Of a DNA stretch of 64,000 nt, positions 1 to 8,123 are shown one piece after another; position 1 is the stretch's first letter; the number at the start of each line of letters is the position of its first letter. Position numbers and translations under genes: made by a program. This DNA comes from Methanocorpusculaceae archaeon UBA425 (GTDB lineage Archaea > Halobacteriota > Methanomicrobia > Methanomicrobiales > Methanocorpusculaceae), in NCBI GenBank assembly GCA_002506085.1, contig DAWV01000008.1, positions 81,628 through 145,627 of the forward strand, in the 5' to 3' direction. The notes below the pieces were generated by a model that had not been told where the DNA came from, did no database searches, and saw only the letters and a list, made by a program, of their open reading frames with translations.

Positions 1-316
1 AAATCAGACATTCCCACGGGTCCTGACGGAGAATGCGAAGTCCCCGGCATTGTTCAATGGCTTTATGAATCAGGGGGTCACGGTCGATATCCTTGAGAAT
101 GTTGTCGAGAGGAACATCCAGCCCGAAGTATCTGACGAGTTCGTTCTCTTCCGGGCCTTCATACCAGAGGATGTCCCCTTCCTGACGGATTTTCCATACG
201 CATGTTCTGAACGGGGCATACCAGAACCCATTGTGTTTTTTCCAGCGGAATGCCTGGCCGCATGAAACTGTTATATCAAGATGAAAAGGAATCCCTCGAA
301 GGAAAAAAGAGTGCAT
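1..316 (-). CDS. OGG1-family 8-oxoguanine DNA glycosylase, N-terminal part (cut by window edge)
   Basis: Reading the minus strand from ATG at 316 gives 105 open codons to the window edge. The translation has the OGG1 N-terminal signature SCGQAFRWKK (about residues 18-27), then WYEGPEENELVRYFGLD and a GLRILRQDPWE block typical of OGG1 just before the helix-hairpin-helix domain. The catalytic Lys/Asp region lies outside the window. The family excises oxidised guanine in base-excision repair. The start follows the upstream small membrane gene by 6 bases, so the two are probably co-transcribed. Family assignment is from remembered motifs; the C-terminal half is unseen. Confidence 0.8.
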   Translation of the reverse strand, partial: MHSFFLRGIPFHLDITVSCGQAFRWKKHNGFWYAPFRTCVWKIRQEGDILWYEGPEENELVRYFGLDVPLDNILKDIDRDPLIHKAIEQCRGLRILRQDPWECLI

Positions 317-322
317 AAAATA

Positions 323-502
323 TTATTCTTTGAGCATTAAAATGCCCAGGAGAACTGCACCAAGACCGCAGATTGCAAGGACGAGCCCGAATCCGCCAAG
401 TACGAACTGGATGAATAAACCCAGGTTGAACCAGATGCCGATTAGTCCTAATGCGAGAAGAATGATACCTACAATGAGAGTAATAAGTCCAGTTTTATCC
501 AT
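323..502 (-). CDS. Small two-helix membrane protein
   Basis: A 59-residue product starting at the ATG at 502 (MDKTGLITLIVG). An in-frame upstream start near 535 would add 11 polar residues and is less likely. It is almost entirely hydrophobic, with two predicted membrane segments (about residues 5-24 and 29-55) separated by a Phe/Asn/Gly turn, and ends in a short charged tail. No family recognised beyond generic small archaeal membrane proteins. It lies 6 bases upstream of the glycosylase start, suggesting one transcript. A TATA-like stretch GCATATATGC sits near 525-534. Function unknown. Confidence 0.6.
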   Translation of the reverse strand: MDKTGLITLIVGIILLALGLIGIWFNLGLFIQFVLGGFGLVLAICGLGAVLLGILMLKE

Positions 503-561
503 ATTTACATATACTCGGTTTTTGCATATATGCATTGCGTATATTCCAGGATTATTCCGAT

Positions 562-707
562 AGGCTCGCCCTTAGCTGAGGCGGGTTGGCGACGAAGTCG
601 ACGACCTCAGCCGAGCAAATTTTTGATTTGCGCGTGGGCAGACCGGTCCATATGACCGATCATATCCGACCAAGTCGATAGACTTGCGAGTAGGAGAGCG
701 AAGCGGG
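562..707 (-). repeat. Hairpin array 1 (modular covarying hairpins)
   Basis: On the minus strand this is a string of short hairpins of the same family as the arrays at 19741, 36681 and 37949. It contains CAAGTC-tatc-GACTTG, a GATCGGTC/GACCGGTC hairpin, CAAATcaaaaATTTG, a TCGTCGAC/GTCG type-B hairpin and GGGCGAGCC-tatcGG. The type-B units are preceded by GCTGAGG or GCTAAGG and followed by CCCGC. It is flanked by an 11-base inverted repeat (551-561 and 779-789). It lies in the 389-base gap between the small membrane gene and the pilin operon. Confidence 0.8.
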
Positions 708-831
708 GATACGGCCATCAGAAAGAATCCAGTATACGAAACCGAAGTACATCCGAAAATCCATTCTAAAAAGGAATAATCGGAATAATGGCGAGGGGTT
801 AATATCACAGAATCCCTAATCACCCGGACTC

Positions 832-839
832 TAATATAC
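832..839 (+). promoter_or_regulatory. Possible TATA box of pilin operon
   Basis: TAATATAC about 55 bases before the first pilin ATG, a plausible distance for an archaeal promoter with a short leader. It overlaps the end of a 30-base element (806-835) that recurs at 14172-14201. Inference from position and AT content only. Confidence 0.35.
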
Positions 840-890
840 AAAAGTATTCTATAGTTTTCAGAGCAAAGTAAATCAACATCATAAGATAAT

Positions 891-1610
891 ATGAATTCCC
901 GCAAAGCTGATGAAGGATCTGCCGAAATAATTGGTTTTGTTCTGATAATTGCCTTAATTGTCTCGGTAACATCTGTTTGGATTCTGATATATCTGCCAAA
1001 CGAAGGTAATGCGGTTGAAATCGACCATACCCGGCTGGTGACCGGGCAGTTTGCCGATTTGAAATATGGGATTGATCTGCTCTGGATAACCGGGCAGGAG
1101 GGTGTTCGTTCCAGCCGGCTCATCTCTCCCTCGCCTGTGGAAGGAACCGAGATTTCCGGTCTGCTGTTTTTATCTCCGCCGCTTGGGACCGGTACGATAA
1201 CTGTGGGCGAAGGTACGAATTTTAAGATTAACAGTACTACTGTCAAAGCTCTCAAAATAACCTACAACTCTGCAAACTATTATGCATCTGATGTTAGTAT
1301 CGTCTATGACGGGGGAGTTGTTTTCCGTGCAGGAAATGATGAGGAGCCTTTAGTTCTTCTCGAGCCTGCCATTGGTGATGACCGGCTCGTCATTATCGCC
1401 GTATCTGATGTTGCCGAACAGCAGCTCCTTGGAAATATTCCGTTGAGTCTTACATACACCTATAAGGCCACGTCATACTATCCCAATGCGACCGTTACCG
1501 TGACCCCGGATGCCTCGAATCCCTGGACCAGTCTTATTTCATCCAGCAAAACATATGCGAATGTGACTGTTGTGCGGTATGATGCCTTGATCGGGGGTCC
1601 TCAGTCATGA
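891..1610 (+). CDS. Type IV pilin-like protein 1
   Basis: A 239-residue product with a short charged leader (MNSRKADEGS) followed by a hydrophobic helix (about residues 12-35), the layout of archaeal type IV pilins whose leader is removed by a prepilin peptidase at the charged/hydrophobic junction. The remainder is a Ser/Thr/Val-rich beta domain with no cysteines. It shares with the next protein a block of the form Y-x-A-N-x-Y-A-x-D-V-x-I-x-Y-x-GG (about residues 124-143). Its stop overlaps the next ATG as ATGA, so translation is probably coupled. Likely a minor pilin or surface-filament subunit; which filament is unknown. Confidence 0.75.
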   Translation: MNSRKADEGSAEIIGFVLIIALIVSVTSVWILIYLPNEGNAVEIDHTRLVTGQFADLKYGIDLLWITGQEGVRSSRLISPSPVEGTEISGLLFLSPPLGTGTITVGEGTNFKINSTTVKALKITYNSANYYASDVSIVYDGGVVFRAGNDEEPLVLLEPAIGDDRLVIIAVSDVAEQQLLGNIPLSLTYTYKATSYYPNATVTVTPDASNPWTSLISSSKTYANVTVVRYDALIGGPQS

Positions 1611-2218
1611 GAAAATCAGATTCCGGTCTTTCCGAAGTCGTCAGTGTCGTTATGATTTTGACAGTTGTGATTCTGACAATTGTGATGGCAGCTCTCATTC
1701 TCATCCCGATTATGGGGGACAATGACGAGCGGGTGCATAATGGGGATGTTCTGCTCGAGTTTGCCCGTATGAAGGCTGATGTGGATACGGCCTGGATTTC
1801 CAATAACACTGGGGTTACGAGGCAGGCGGTGTTTACTCTTTCACCGGCTGGCGATAGAACCGAGGTTACCGTGATGCCGAATCTCTTTTCTGTGCTTTCT
1901 TTCGGAGGGGTGAGTCTGGAATACGGTGACCCTGTTTCCGATAACTACACGAAAGTGAACATCATCTACACTGCCGCGAATATGTATGCTGAGGATGTCG
2001 AAATCATCTATTCCGGCGGAGCTCTTTTACAGAACGGTGATGAAATCCTTCCCGGTTCAACCAAGGACACAACCAGGTATATTGTTGTGGTCGACAAATC
2101 TGTTGTTAAGGAGCAGTCGATTGGCGGTACAGGAATTGTTACGCTGGAATACCGGCTGGATAAAATCGTTCAATCCGGGAGTGATTATCTTTGCGTGTTT
2201 TATATGGTGATTAGGTGA
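1607..2218 (+). CDS. Type IV pilin-like protein 2
   Basis: A 203-residue product. The leader MRKSDSGLSE precedes a hydrophobic segment (about residues 11-34), followed by an extracellular beta-rich domain. The DSGLS motif is shared with pilin-like protein 3 and resembles the cleavage region of archaeal DUF1628-type pilins. It carries the Y-x-A-A-N-x-Y-A-x-D-V-x-I-x-Y-x-GG block found in protein 1, so the two are probably paralogues. The start overlaps the previous stop. The next gene's ribosome-binding site lies over its stop codon. Confidence 0.75.
   Translation: MRKSDSGLSEVVSVVMILTVVILTIVMAALILIPIMGDNDERVHNGDVLLEFARMKADVDTAWISNNTGVTRQAVFTLSPAGDRTEVTVMPNLFSVLSFGGVSLEYGDPVSDNYTKVNIIYTAANMYAEDVEIIYSGGALLQNGDEILPGSTKDTTRYIVVVDKSVVKEQSIGGTGIVTLEYRLDKIVQSGSDYLCVFYMVIR
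2213..2218 (+). promoter_or_regulatory. Ribosome-binding site deciding the start of pilin-like protein 3
   Basis: AGGTGA overlaps the stop of the preceding gene and lies 5 bases before ATG 2224. Of the possible starts (GTG 2215, ATG 2221, ATG 2224) this favours 2224, which also gives a leader (MQKSDSGLS) matching protein 2 (MRKSDSGLS). Confidence 0.55.
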
Positions 2219-2223
2219 ATATG

Positions 2224-3054
2224 ATGCAGAAAAGCGATTCCGGACTGTCGGTTGCTATCGGATTTATCATGCTTCTGATGATTATCGCTCTGATAATCGG
2301 GACCTGGGCACTAGTCGGCGTGCCTGAGCAGACCCGTAATGCCGAGTCGTATCATGCGATCGGGGTGACAAATGCTTTTCTTGATTACAAAATCGGGGTT
2401 GACGATCTGCGGCTGAATAATCAGAGCGGTGTGAATGTGAGTATGCTGATTCCGGCAGCATCTGCGTATTCGTCTGGTGCACTCAGACTCTCCGGGAATG
2501 TCGGGACCTTATCCATATTTTCCAATGAAAGTCTTCTTCTCTCTGAAGTGGGGATGAGCCGGCTTTCGGCGACGTTCGGGACGACTAATACCTATGTCGG
2601 CTATGAAGGAGGAGGTGTGTTCAGGAGTGATTACGGATATGCGACCTGGGTGACCCCGCCGATGTTCGAGCTGGATAATCTGAGTAATGATTTGTATGTG
2701 ACGATGGTTGTCCCCAGGCTGAACGGGTCATTTTTCGTCGGGAGCACGGAGGGTATTCCGGTGGATACCGGATGGAAAAATGCCAGTCAGTGGGAGACTT
2801 TTTCCACCAATCAGACGGTGGAGATTCGCTATAATGCCAAAGAAGAATGGGATGCTCAGTTATGGTATACGGCATTCTATGAGGCGGTCGAGAAATATGA
2901 AAATGATGAGAATGCCGGGAAAATCGCGAATGTTACGTGTACTCCTGGTATTAACGGGAACACCGCGTCTCTTCTTATTCATCCCGTTTCAGGGAAGATA
3001 ATTCATATACATATTCTTTACCCTGAGTATGATGTCGATGTCAGGAGTTCTTAG
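2224..3054 (+). CDS. Type IV pilin-like protein 3
   Basis: A 276-residue product from ATG 2224. The charged leader MQKSDSGLS is followed by a hydrophobic helix (about residues 10-33), then a larger exported domain rich in Asn/Thr/Gly with several Asn-x-Ser/Thr sites that could be N-glycosylated in an archaeon. The C-terminal part contains a helical stretch (FYEAVEKYENDENAGK) unlike its neighbours. Third of four pilin-like genes with overlapping or near-overlapping ends, so part of one operon. Probably a minor pilin; partner assembly ATPase and platform genes are not in the window. Confidence 0.7.
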   Translation: MQKSDSGLSVAIGFIMLLMIIALIIGTWALVGVPEQTRNAESYHAIGVTNAFLDYKIGVDDLRLNNQSGVNVSMLIPAASAYSSGALRLSGNVGTLSIFSNESLLLSEVGMSRLSATFGTTNTYVGYEGGGVFRSDYGYATWVTPPMFELDNLSNDLYVTMVVPRLNGSFFVGSTEGIPVDTGWKNASQWETFSTNQTVEIRYNAKEEWDAQLWYTAFYEAVEKYENDENAGKIANVTCTPGINGNTASLLIHPVSGKIIHIHILYPEYDVDVRSS

Positions 3055-3056
3055 GT

Positions 3057-4544
3057 ATGATAAGAGAATCCGGAGTATCGAATGTAGTGGGCGTCATTCT
3101 TCTGCTGTTTCTGGTAATGGTTACATCAGCGGTTCTGGGGCTCGTTCTTTCTTCTGCGACCTATGATGCTGTCGACACTACGCCGGATGTTATTTTTACC
3201 GTGTCGGAGGATCCGTATTTGCTGTATCACGGCGGCGGGGATATTCTGTATAAGAATGACCTGGTGTTTTATGCCGGGGGGTATGATATTTCCGATTGGA
3301 TTTTCCTCGAAAATGAGGGTAATACCTGGAGTAATCTCTGGACCGAGTGGCATACAGGTCAGGCTATTAACATTTCCTATGACGAGTATTCGGCGTCTGA
3401 TTTAGCAATAGTTGCCCTCGATTCACGCGGGAATTCATATCTGGTGTACAATGGTCCGACTGCCGATCCGATTCCGAGCGGCAAACCCGTGCCTGATGTG
3501 ACGCCTAAGCCGACGGTTACGCCGACACCTTTACCTGATGCTTCGTTTACGGCTGATTTGGTTTACAGAGGTGAGATTGTACCTCTGGAGGATATCTCCA
3601 ACCCCATAACGTATGATGCTGATGTGTACATTTGTACGGATCCCCTCTCTGACTACGTATTAGTCTATTTCACTGCATCTGAAACTGGGAGTGTTACGTA
3701 TGCCTGGTCTTCGGCACAATCAACATATGTGTATAATTCCACTCAGCGGGGTACGTGGATATATCTCCCATCTCCCGGAGTCTACACAGTCACTCTTACT
3801 GTAGCAAACAGCTATGGATCGAACACATCCTCTATGAAGATTGATGTGGAACCTCCTCAGTTTGAGGCGACTGTCTCGGTCAATGGGTATTGGTCAAGCA
3901 CATGGAATTGGTGGTATGGATATGGCAGACTCAATGTAAATGTGCTGAATTGCAGTAATGATTCTACGGAGATGGGAGTAAAATTATACTCCGACAGTAG
4001 CATGACCAATGAATTGGAATTGGTATTGGATACCACTCGCAGTAAGACTTCTAGCGGATCTACTCTCTGGAATTCAAATGCAATTCTGGAAGGTGATCGC
4101 TATTACTATTACATTAGTGATTACGATTATGACACATCTCATGGGCTTTCTGACGGCTATGTGGTTGTCACAGCTACTTATGCAGGGAGCTCAAAAGTAA
4201 TCTTTAGTGGTCAGGTAGATATCAAATCCATCAATTCTTATGTCGATGCATACGTTGTAGGTGAGAAATGGAAAGTTTCCAACATAAGATATCATGGTGT
4301 TCAAGTATTTATTACAGCCCTCACGGGTGGAAATCAGAAAGATATGACAGTGATCATTACTCCAATGAATGGTGAATCTGCATATTATACTGAGAATGCT
4401 ATAGCTTTGTGGGATGATTACCGGTATCAGGTTGGTAACCCTCGTGATGGAGTTACCTATGCAGAAGTAATTGTGTATGTGAAGGAGAATGGCATAATAG
4501 AAGAAATATATTATGATCGTGACTTGCTAATTCCAAATGCATAG
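3057..4544 (+). CDS. Large pilin-like surface protein with PKD-like domain
   Basis: A 495-residue product. Leader MIRESGVSN plus a hydrophobic helix (about residues 10-32), then a first beta domain to about residue 140, a Pro/Thr linker (about 145-162, PKPTVTPTPLP), a PKD-like beta-sandwich (about 195-270, with SPGVYTVTLTVANSYGS), and a Tyr/Ser-rich C-terminal domain. PKD domains are common in exposed methanogen surface proteins. The 3' third is more AT-rich than the rest, suggesting a variable, possibly adhesive tip. It starts 2 bases after the previous stop. Probably the structural or tip subunit of the filament encoded by this operon. Confidence 0.75.
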   Translation: MIRESGVSNVVGVILLLFLVMVTSAVLGLVLSSATYDAVDTTPDVIFTVSEDPYLLYHGGGDILYKNDLVFYAGGYDISDWIFLENEGNTWSNLWTEWHTGQAINISYDEYSASDLAIVALDSRGNSYLVYNGPTADPIPSGKPVPDVTPKPTVTPTPLPDASFTADLVYRGEIVPLEDISNPITYDADVYICTDPLSDYVLVYFTASETGSVTYAWSSAQSTYVYNSTQRGTWIYLPSPGVYTVTLTVANSYGSNTSSMKIDVEPPQFEATVSVNGYWSSTWNWWYGYGRLNVNVLNCSNDSTEMGVKLYSDSSMTNELELVLDTTRSKTSSGSTLWNSNAILEGDRYYYYISDYDYDTSHGLSDGYVVVTATYAGSSKVIFSGQVDIKSINSYVDAYVVGEKWKVSNIRYHGVQVFITALTGGNQKDMTVIITPMNGESAYYTENAIALWDDYRYQVGNPRDGVTYAEVIVYVKENGIIEEIYYDRDLLIPNA

Positions 4545-4623
4545 GGATAATCCTCATTTTCGTGATATATTGTACATATCCCCAAATCTTTCAGTTTAGT
4601 GTTCTTTGTTATTGCGGGGAGGC

Positions 4624-4824
4624 ATGTTTAATATATTTGTGGATGGTATTCCGGAGCAATACAAAGACATTGGAAGCGGCTCATTGATTGATGTAGGCGG
4701 GGGGACTACTTGGGGTGAAATTTATGATTTTACCTGTAATCACCATTACGAAATCCCCTTCGCCCTAACGGCTGCTGAAATCGCTGCCGTCTACGATGCT
4801 GAGAATCTTGATGGGCACACATAG
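4624..4824 (+). pseudogene. Short open frame, possible remnant of a surface protein
   Basis: A 66-codon frame from ATG 4624 with an ordinary protein-like composition (VDGIPEQYKDIGSGSLIDVG), a single cysteine and no signal sequence. It follows the pilin operon with an 79-base gap and has no clear ribosome-binding site. It could be the C-terminal remnant of another pilin-like gene or a small gene in its own right. I see no other coding signal in the gene-free stretch 4825-5272, which holds an imperfect palindrome around 5048-5067 and a T-run near 5090. Confidence 0.3.
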
Positions 4825-5272
4825 CCGGAATCCCCTCCATCACTTTTCACTAATTTGCGCCGGCAGATTTCCTTTTCGGGATATGGTTCTCCCGCACGAA
4901 AAACGATACGGATATCTGGAATAATGGTCTGCTACGATGCCTCATCTCACCCATCAGCTGTCCGACCATTCCTGTTCAATGTATTCGCATTCCCTGCCGC
5001 GCTGATATTTTATCCCAGGATTTCAAGAAAAAATCTCAATCAATAAGCAGGCGTACGTGTAAGGTGTACTTTGATTTCGTGTACGTCAGTTTTTTTCGAC
5101 TGCGAGCATACCGCGTAAGTCCTATCAGAAAAAGCATTGGACATCAGAACCTCGCATCATCATCACCTTGCGGTTCAGCGGGGGTAACTATCATCATCTG
5201 TCCGATTAACTATATTATCATACATCAGTATCATTAATTCTTTTGCAAACCCACATTAATGCAGAGTTGCTT

Positions 5273-5959
5273 ATGACGGAGAAGAGAGTAGTTACAATCG
5301 GAGTCAATATCAATCTGGGCAATTACGAGAATCTGCGGCTGGAGGTCACGGACACTGCCGAAGATGAGGCAGATGTCAGAAATCTCGCAGAATTTCTCGG
5401 ACATGCTCTGGACGGATTCGGCATGAACAACGCCACGACAAAAGCGGCTATCGATAAATACAAAGAACGGGTTCTGGACACCCACGCGCCGGAAGAGGAG
5501 GATTGGTCAGAATACAAAGCGGTAATCAACCCCATCCCCGAACCGCAGGAGAACAAAAATGCCCCGGAGATGAAAGAGACAGGGGGTGAAGAGACAGGGA
5601 AGGCAGAGGAAGAAGAGATAATAGAGGAAGAAACTGCAGGGGACGTGACGGAAGATGAGGCGGCAGGGGATGAAGAGACAGAAGAGATAAAAGAAGAGGA
5701 AGAACTGGCAGAGGTAGAGACAGAGGCGGATAAAGAGACCGAAAAGGAGGCTGAAAAGAAGAAAACGACCGAAAAAACCTGGATTCCCGCCCCAATCCCT
5801 GCAAAACCCCCGGCACCCCGCCCGCAGCCGGTCAAACCCGCACCATCTTCCGACGGCGAATATATCTGTGAAAAATGCGGGGCTCCCATTTCCAAAGTCC
5901 AAAGGGACGTCTCCAATCTCTTCATGGGGAAAACACTCTGTAAAAACTGCATGAAATGA
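5273..5959 (+). CDS. Acidic linker, zinc-ribbon protein upstream of orc1/cdc6
   Basis: From ATG 5273 a 228-residue product (an in-frame TTG at 5243 would add 10 residues). Three parts: a small globular N-terminus with INLGNYENLRLEV (about residues 10-22); a long low-complexity Glu/Lys/Thr tract (about 95-165) and a Pro-rich stretch (about 172-195); and a C-terminal Cys4 knuckle with CEKC and CKNC, probably zinc-binding. It ends 7 bases before the Orc1/Cdc6 start and is surely co-transcribed. I do not recognise the family. The architecture suggests a DNA- or protein-binding accessory to the initiator, which is inference from context. Confidence 0.65.
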   Translation: MTEKRVVTIGVNINLGNYENLRLEVTDTAEDEADVRNLAEFLGHALDGFGMNNATTKAAIDKYKERVLDTHAPEEEDWSEYKAVINPIPEPQENKNAPEMKETGGEETGKAEEEEIIEEETAGDVTEDEAAGDEETEEIKEEEELAEVETEADKETEKEAEKKKTTEKTWIPAPIPAKPPAPRPQPVKPAPSSDGEYICEKCGAPISKVQRDVSNLFMGKTLCKNCMK

Positions 5960-5966
5960 GGGACAT

Positions 5967-7103
5967 ATGAAAAAGAATCTGCTTATGTGGGACCAGACAT
6001 TATTCAAAGACATCGAAGTCTTTGATATTGATTTCATTCCCGGGCAGTTCGACTACCGTGACACCCAGATCGAACGGCTGGCATTTGCCGTCAAACCCGC
6101 ACTCATGGGCGGCAAAGTTCTCAATACCATATGCAGAGGGATTCCCGGAACCGGCAAAACCACCTCTGTCAGAAAATTCTTTGAAGAAGTCGAAGAGACA
6201 ACCAAAAAAATCATTCCGATCCATATCAACTGCCAGATAGACAGCTCGGAATATGCCATTTTTTCCAGAATCTACACCAGACTCACCAAAAACAGCGCAC
6301 CGCCAGGCGGCACCGCATTCAAGGCACTTATCGACATGGTTGCAAAATACATCGCGAAAGAGGAAATCATCCCGCTCATCTGCCTTGATGATGCAAATTA
6401 TCTGATATACAATAAAGAATTCAATAATATCCTGTATGCAATCCTCCGTATCCACGAAGTCTATGAAAACGTCAGCCTCGGCGTAATTCTGGTAATCAGT
6501 GACCCGGATATTCTCATGGAAGAGGTCATGGATGCCAGAGTCGCCTCGGTTTTCCGCTATGAGACGATAAACTTCGAGCCTTACTCCGCCGCCGAAGTTG
6601 CCGACATCCTCACCCAGAGAACGATACAGGGTCTTTATCCAAACGTGATATCCTCAGAACAAATGGATCAGATTGTGGACCGGACAATGCGGTGCGGTGA
6701 CGTGCGTATCGGTCTCGACCTCATCAAACGTTCCGTAATGGAGGCCGAGATAAACGCAAGACTCGGCGTCACGGACGAGGATATACAGAAGGCATTTTCC
6801 GCCTCCCGCGATATGCATTTGTCAGGAACGATAAATACGCTTGCCGCAGACGAGATGCTGATTCTCAGGCAGATTGTGAAAATGACCGACCCCGATAAAT
6901 TCATTACGACCGGGGATGTCAGAAGAGCTTTGCCGGAAGACGGTCCAAAACTCACCCGGTTTAATGAGATTATGGAAAAATTCGATAATATCCATCTGAT
7001 TTCCATGGGATATGCCAACAAGGGCGAGGGGAGAAAACGGTATGTCAATCTCAGATATGATAAGGACCGGGTGGAGAAGCTTCTCCGGAAAAAACAGGAG
7101 TGA
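5967..7103 (+). CDS. Orc1/Cdc6 family replication initiator
   Basis: A 378-residue AAA+ protein. Walker A GIPGTGKT (residues 58-65), Walker B LICLDDANYL (about 137-146), sensor region near 165-175 (VILVISDPD) and a C-terminal winged-helix-like region (about 285-378). Archaeal Orc1/Cdc6 proteins bind origin recognition boxes and help load MCM. The Walker B has DDAN where many family members have DE, so it may be a divergent paralogue rather than the main initiator. A GAGGG ribosome-binding site precedes the ATG. No convincing origin boxes were found in the 450-base gap upstream of the operon. Confidence 0.85.
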   Translation: MKKNLLMWDQTLFKDIEVFDIDFIPGQFDYRDTQIERLAFAVKPALMGGKVLNTICRGIPGTGKTTSVRKFFEEVEETTKKIIPIHINCQIDSSEYAIFSRIYTRLTKNSAPPGGTAFKALIDMVAKYIAKEEIIPLICLDDANYLIYNKEFNNILYAILRIHEVYENVSLGVILVISDPDILMEEVMDARVASVFRYETINFEPYSAAEVADILTQRTIQGLYPNVISSEQMDQIVDRTMRCGDVRIGLDLIKRSVMEAEINARLGVTDEDIQKAFSASRDMHLSGTINTLAADEMLILRQIVKMTDPDKFITTGDVRRALPEDGPKLTRFNEIMEKFDNIHLISMGYANKGEGRKRYVNLRYDKDRVEKLLRKKQE

Positions 7104-7115
7104 CAAAAAACGGGT

Positions 7116-8003
7116 TTACTGTTTATGGTAAACCATTTCAGGGTCCTGTGGATGGTAATAGGTTATGGACCCGTCGTCATTCAGGATAAGTTCTCCAAGC
7201 CGGCTGCTTTCCGGACCGACAATGACATAATATCCGCCGAGTTTTGTCCAGATCTGGTCATACCCGAAGCTCACCGTTCCATTCTGATCATACCAGGTAA
7301 GTTTCGTCGTTCCGTCGGCATTTATGATACGCCGGGCGGTGTAGATGCTTCCATCAGGCATGAAATTGGGTTCGGTCCGGTTCCAGACGCCGATTAATCC
7401 GTTTCCGGTATAACGGATACCGCCTTCGAAGAAGGTCTGGACCGTGTCATTCTCCGAGAGCTCGAAGATGTAACCCTGAGTGTAGTTATAGAAGGAGAAT
7501 GTTCCGTTATCGAGCTGCTTCCAGGAGAAGCCGTTTACCAATGAGAATGCAGGATTCTCATTACATTTCCAGTAGTAAATGCCTGTGTGGTTGTCGAAGA
7601 TGTAGTAATTCTCGCTTCCGGTGAGTCCCGGGTAGATGAGATATGTTTCCAGTCCGGTCCAGGTGCCGGGAATTCCGTCTCCGCTGAAAACCGTGCCGTA
7701 ATCCAGGGTAAGGGTTTTTCCGTCGGCTGTGAGAGAAGCCGTGTTTGGATAGTCCAGCAGGTAGGATTCTCCGTCATATTCCCAGGTGACTGGGCAGAAT
7801 AACGTGGTGTTTCCGCGGACATATGAGTCGGTTCCGGTTCCGTCGGCATTGAGGATGAGGACGTACCGGTCGTCGTTTTCACTGGTCCATGTGCCGATTA
7901 CGGGGTCGGGAGTTTCGGCAGTGTTTATACATCCGCTTGCAAAGACGAGGACGAGTATGACCAGGAAGGGAAGAATCAGGACAGGAAGTGCTGGCTTTTT
8001 CAT
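7116..8003 (-). CDS. Lipoprotein with repeated GTWT-type beta units
   Basis: A 295-residue product with a signal peptide and lipobox ending at Cys25 (FASGC). The exported part contains related units, each beginning with a GxW motif (IGTWTSEND, PGTWTGLET, IGVWNRTEP) followed by beta strands and an N-A-D-G-T turn, reminiscent of lipocalin-like or eight-stranded barrel repeats of archaeal surface lipoproteins. No catalytic motif seen. It is convergent with the orc1/cdc6 gene, 12 bases from its end. Function unknown. Confidence 0.65.
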   Translation of the reverse strand: MKKPALPVLILPFLVILVLVFASGCINTAETPDPVIGTWTSENDDRYVLILNADGTGTDSYVRGNTTLFCPVTWEYDGESYLLDYPNTASLTADGKTLTLDYGTVFSGDGIPGTWTGLETYLIYPGLTGSENYYIFDNHTGIYYWKCNENPAFSLVNGFSWKQLDNGTFSFYNYTQGYIFELSENDTVQTFFEGGIRYTGNGLIGVWNRTEPNFMPDGSIYTARRIINADGTTKLTWYDQNGTVSFGYDQIWTKLGGYYVIVGPESSRLGELILNDDGSITYYHPQDPEMVYHKQ

Positions 8004-8123
8004 TATGTCAGTGATTGGAGATGATTCTATTTTAAATAATAGGTGTTGTTTGCGAATTTTAGATGGATTCTCTCGAATTAACGGGTCGGACGCTGAAAGC
8101 GGACGGCATTAGCCGGGAAGGGT

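Noticed and set aside
572..1255. 227-codon minus-strand frame opposite the first pilin gene and array 1
   Set aside because: Its C-terminal part is translated hairpin repeat and the rest is antisense to a pilin gene with clear features.
4855..5046. 63-codon plus-strand frame
   Set aside because: No ribosome-binding site, no recognisable composition or family, and located in a gene-poor gap.
4825..5272. Replication origin upstream of the orc1/cdc6 operon
   Set aside because: Imperfect palindromes and a T-run only; no repeated origin-box motif could be made out.
5323..5952. Ser-rich minus-strand frame of 209 codons
   Set aside because: Mirror of the Glu-rich linker of the plus-strand gene; low complexity with no start signal.
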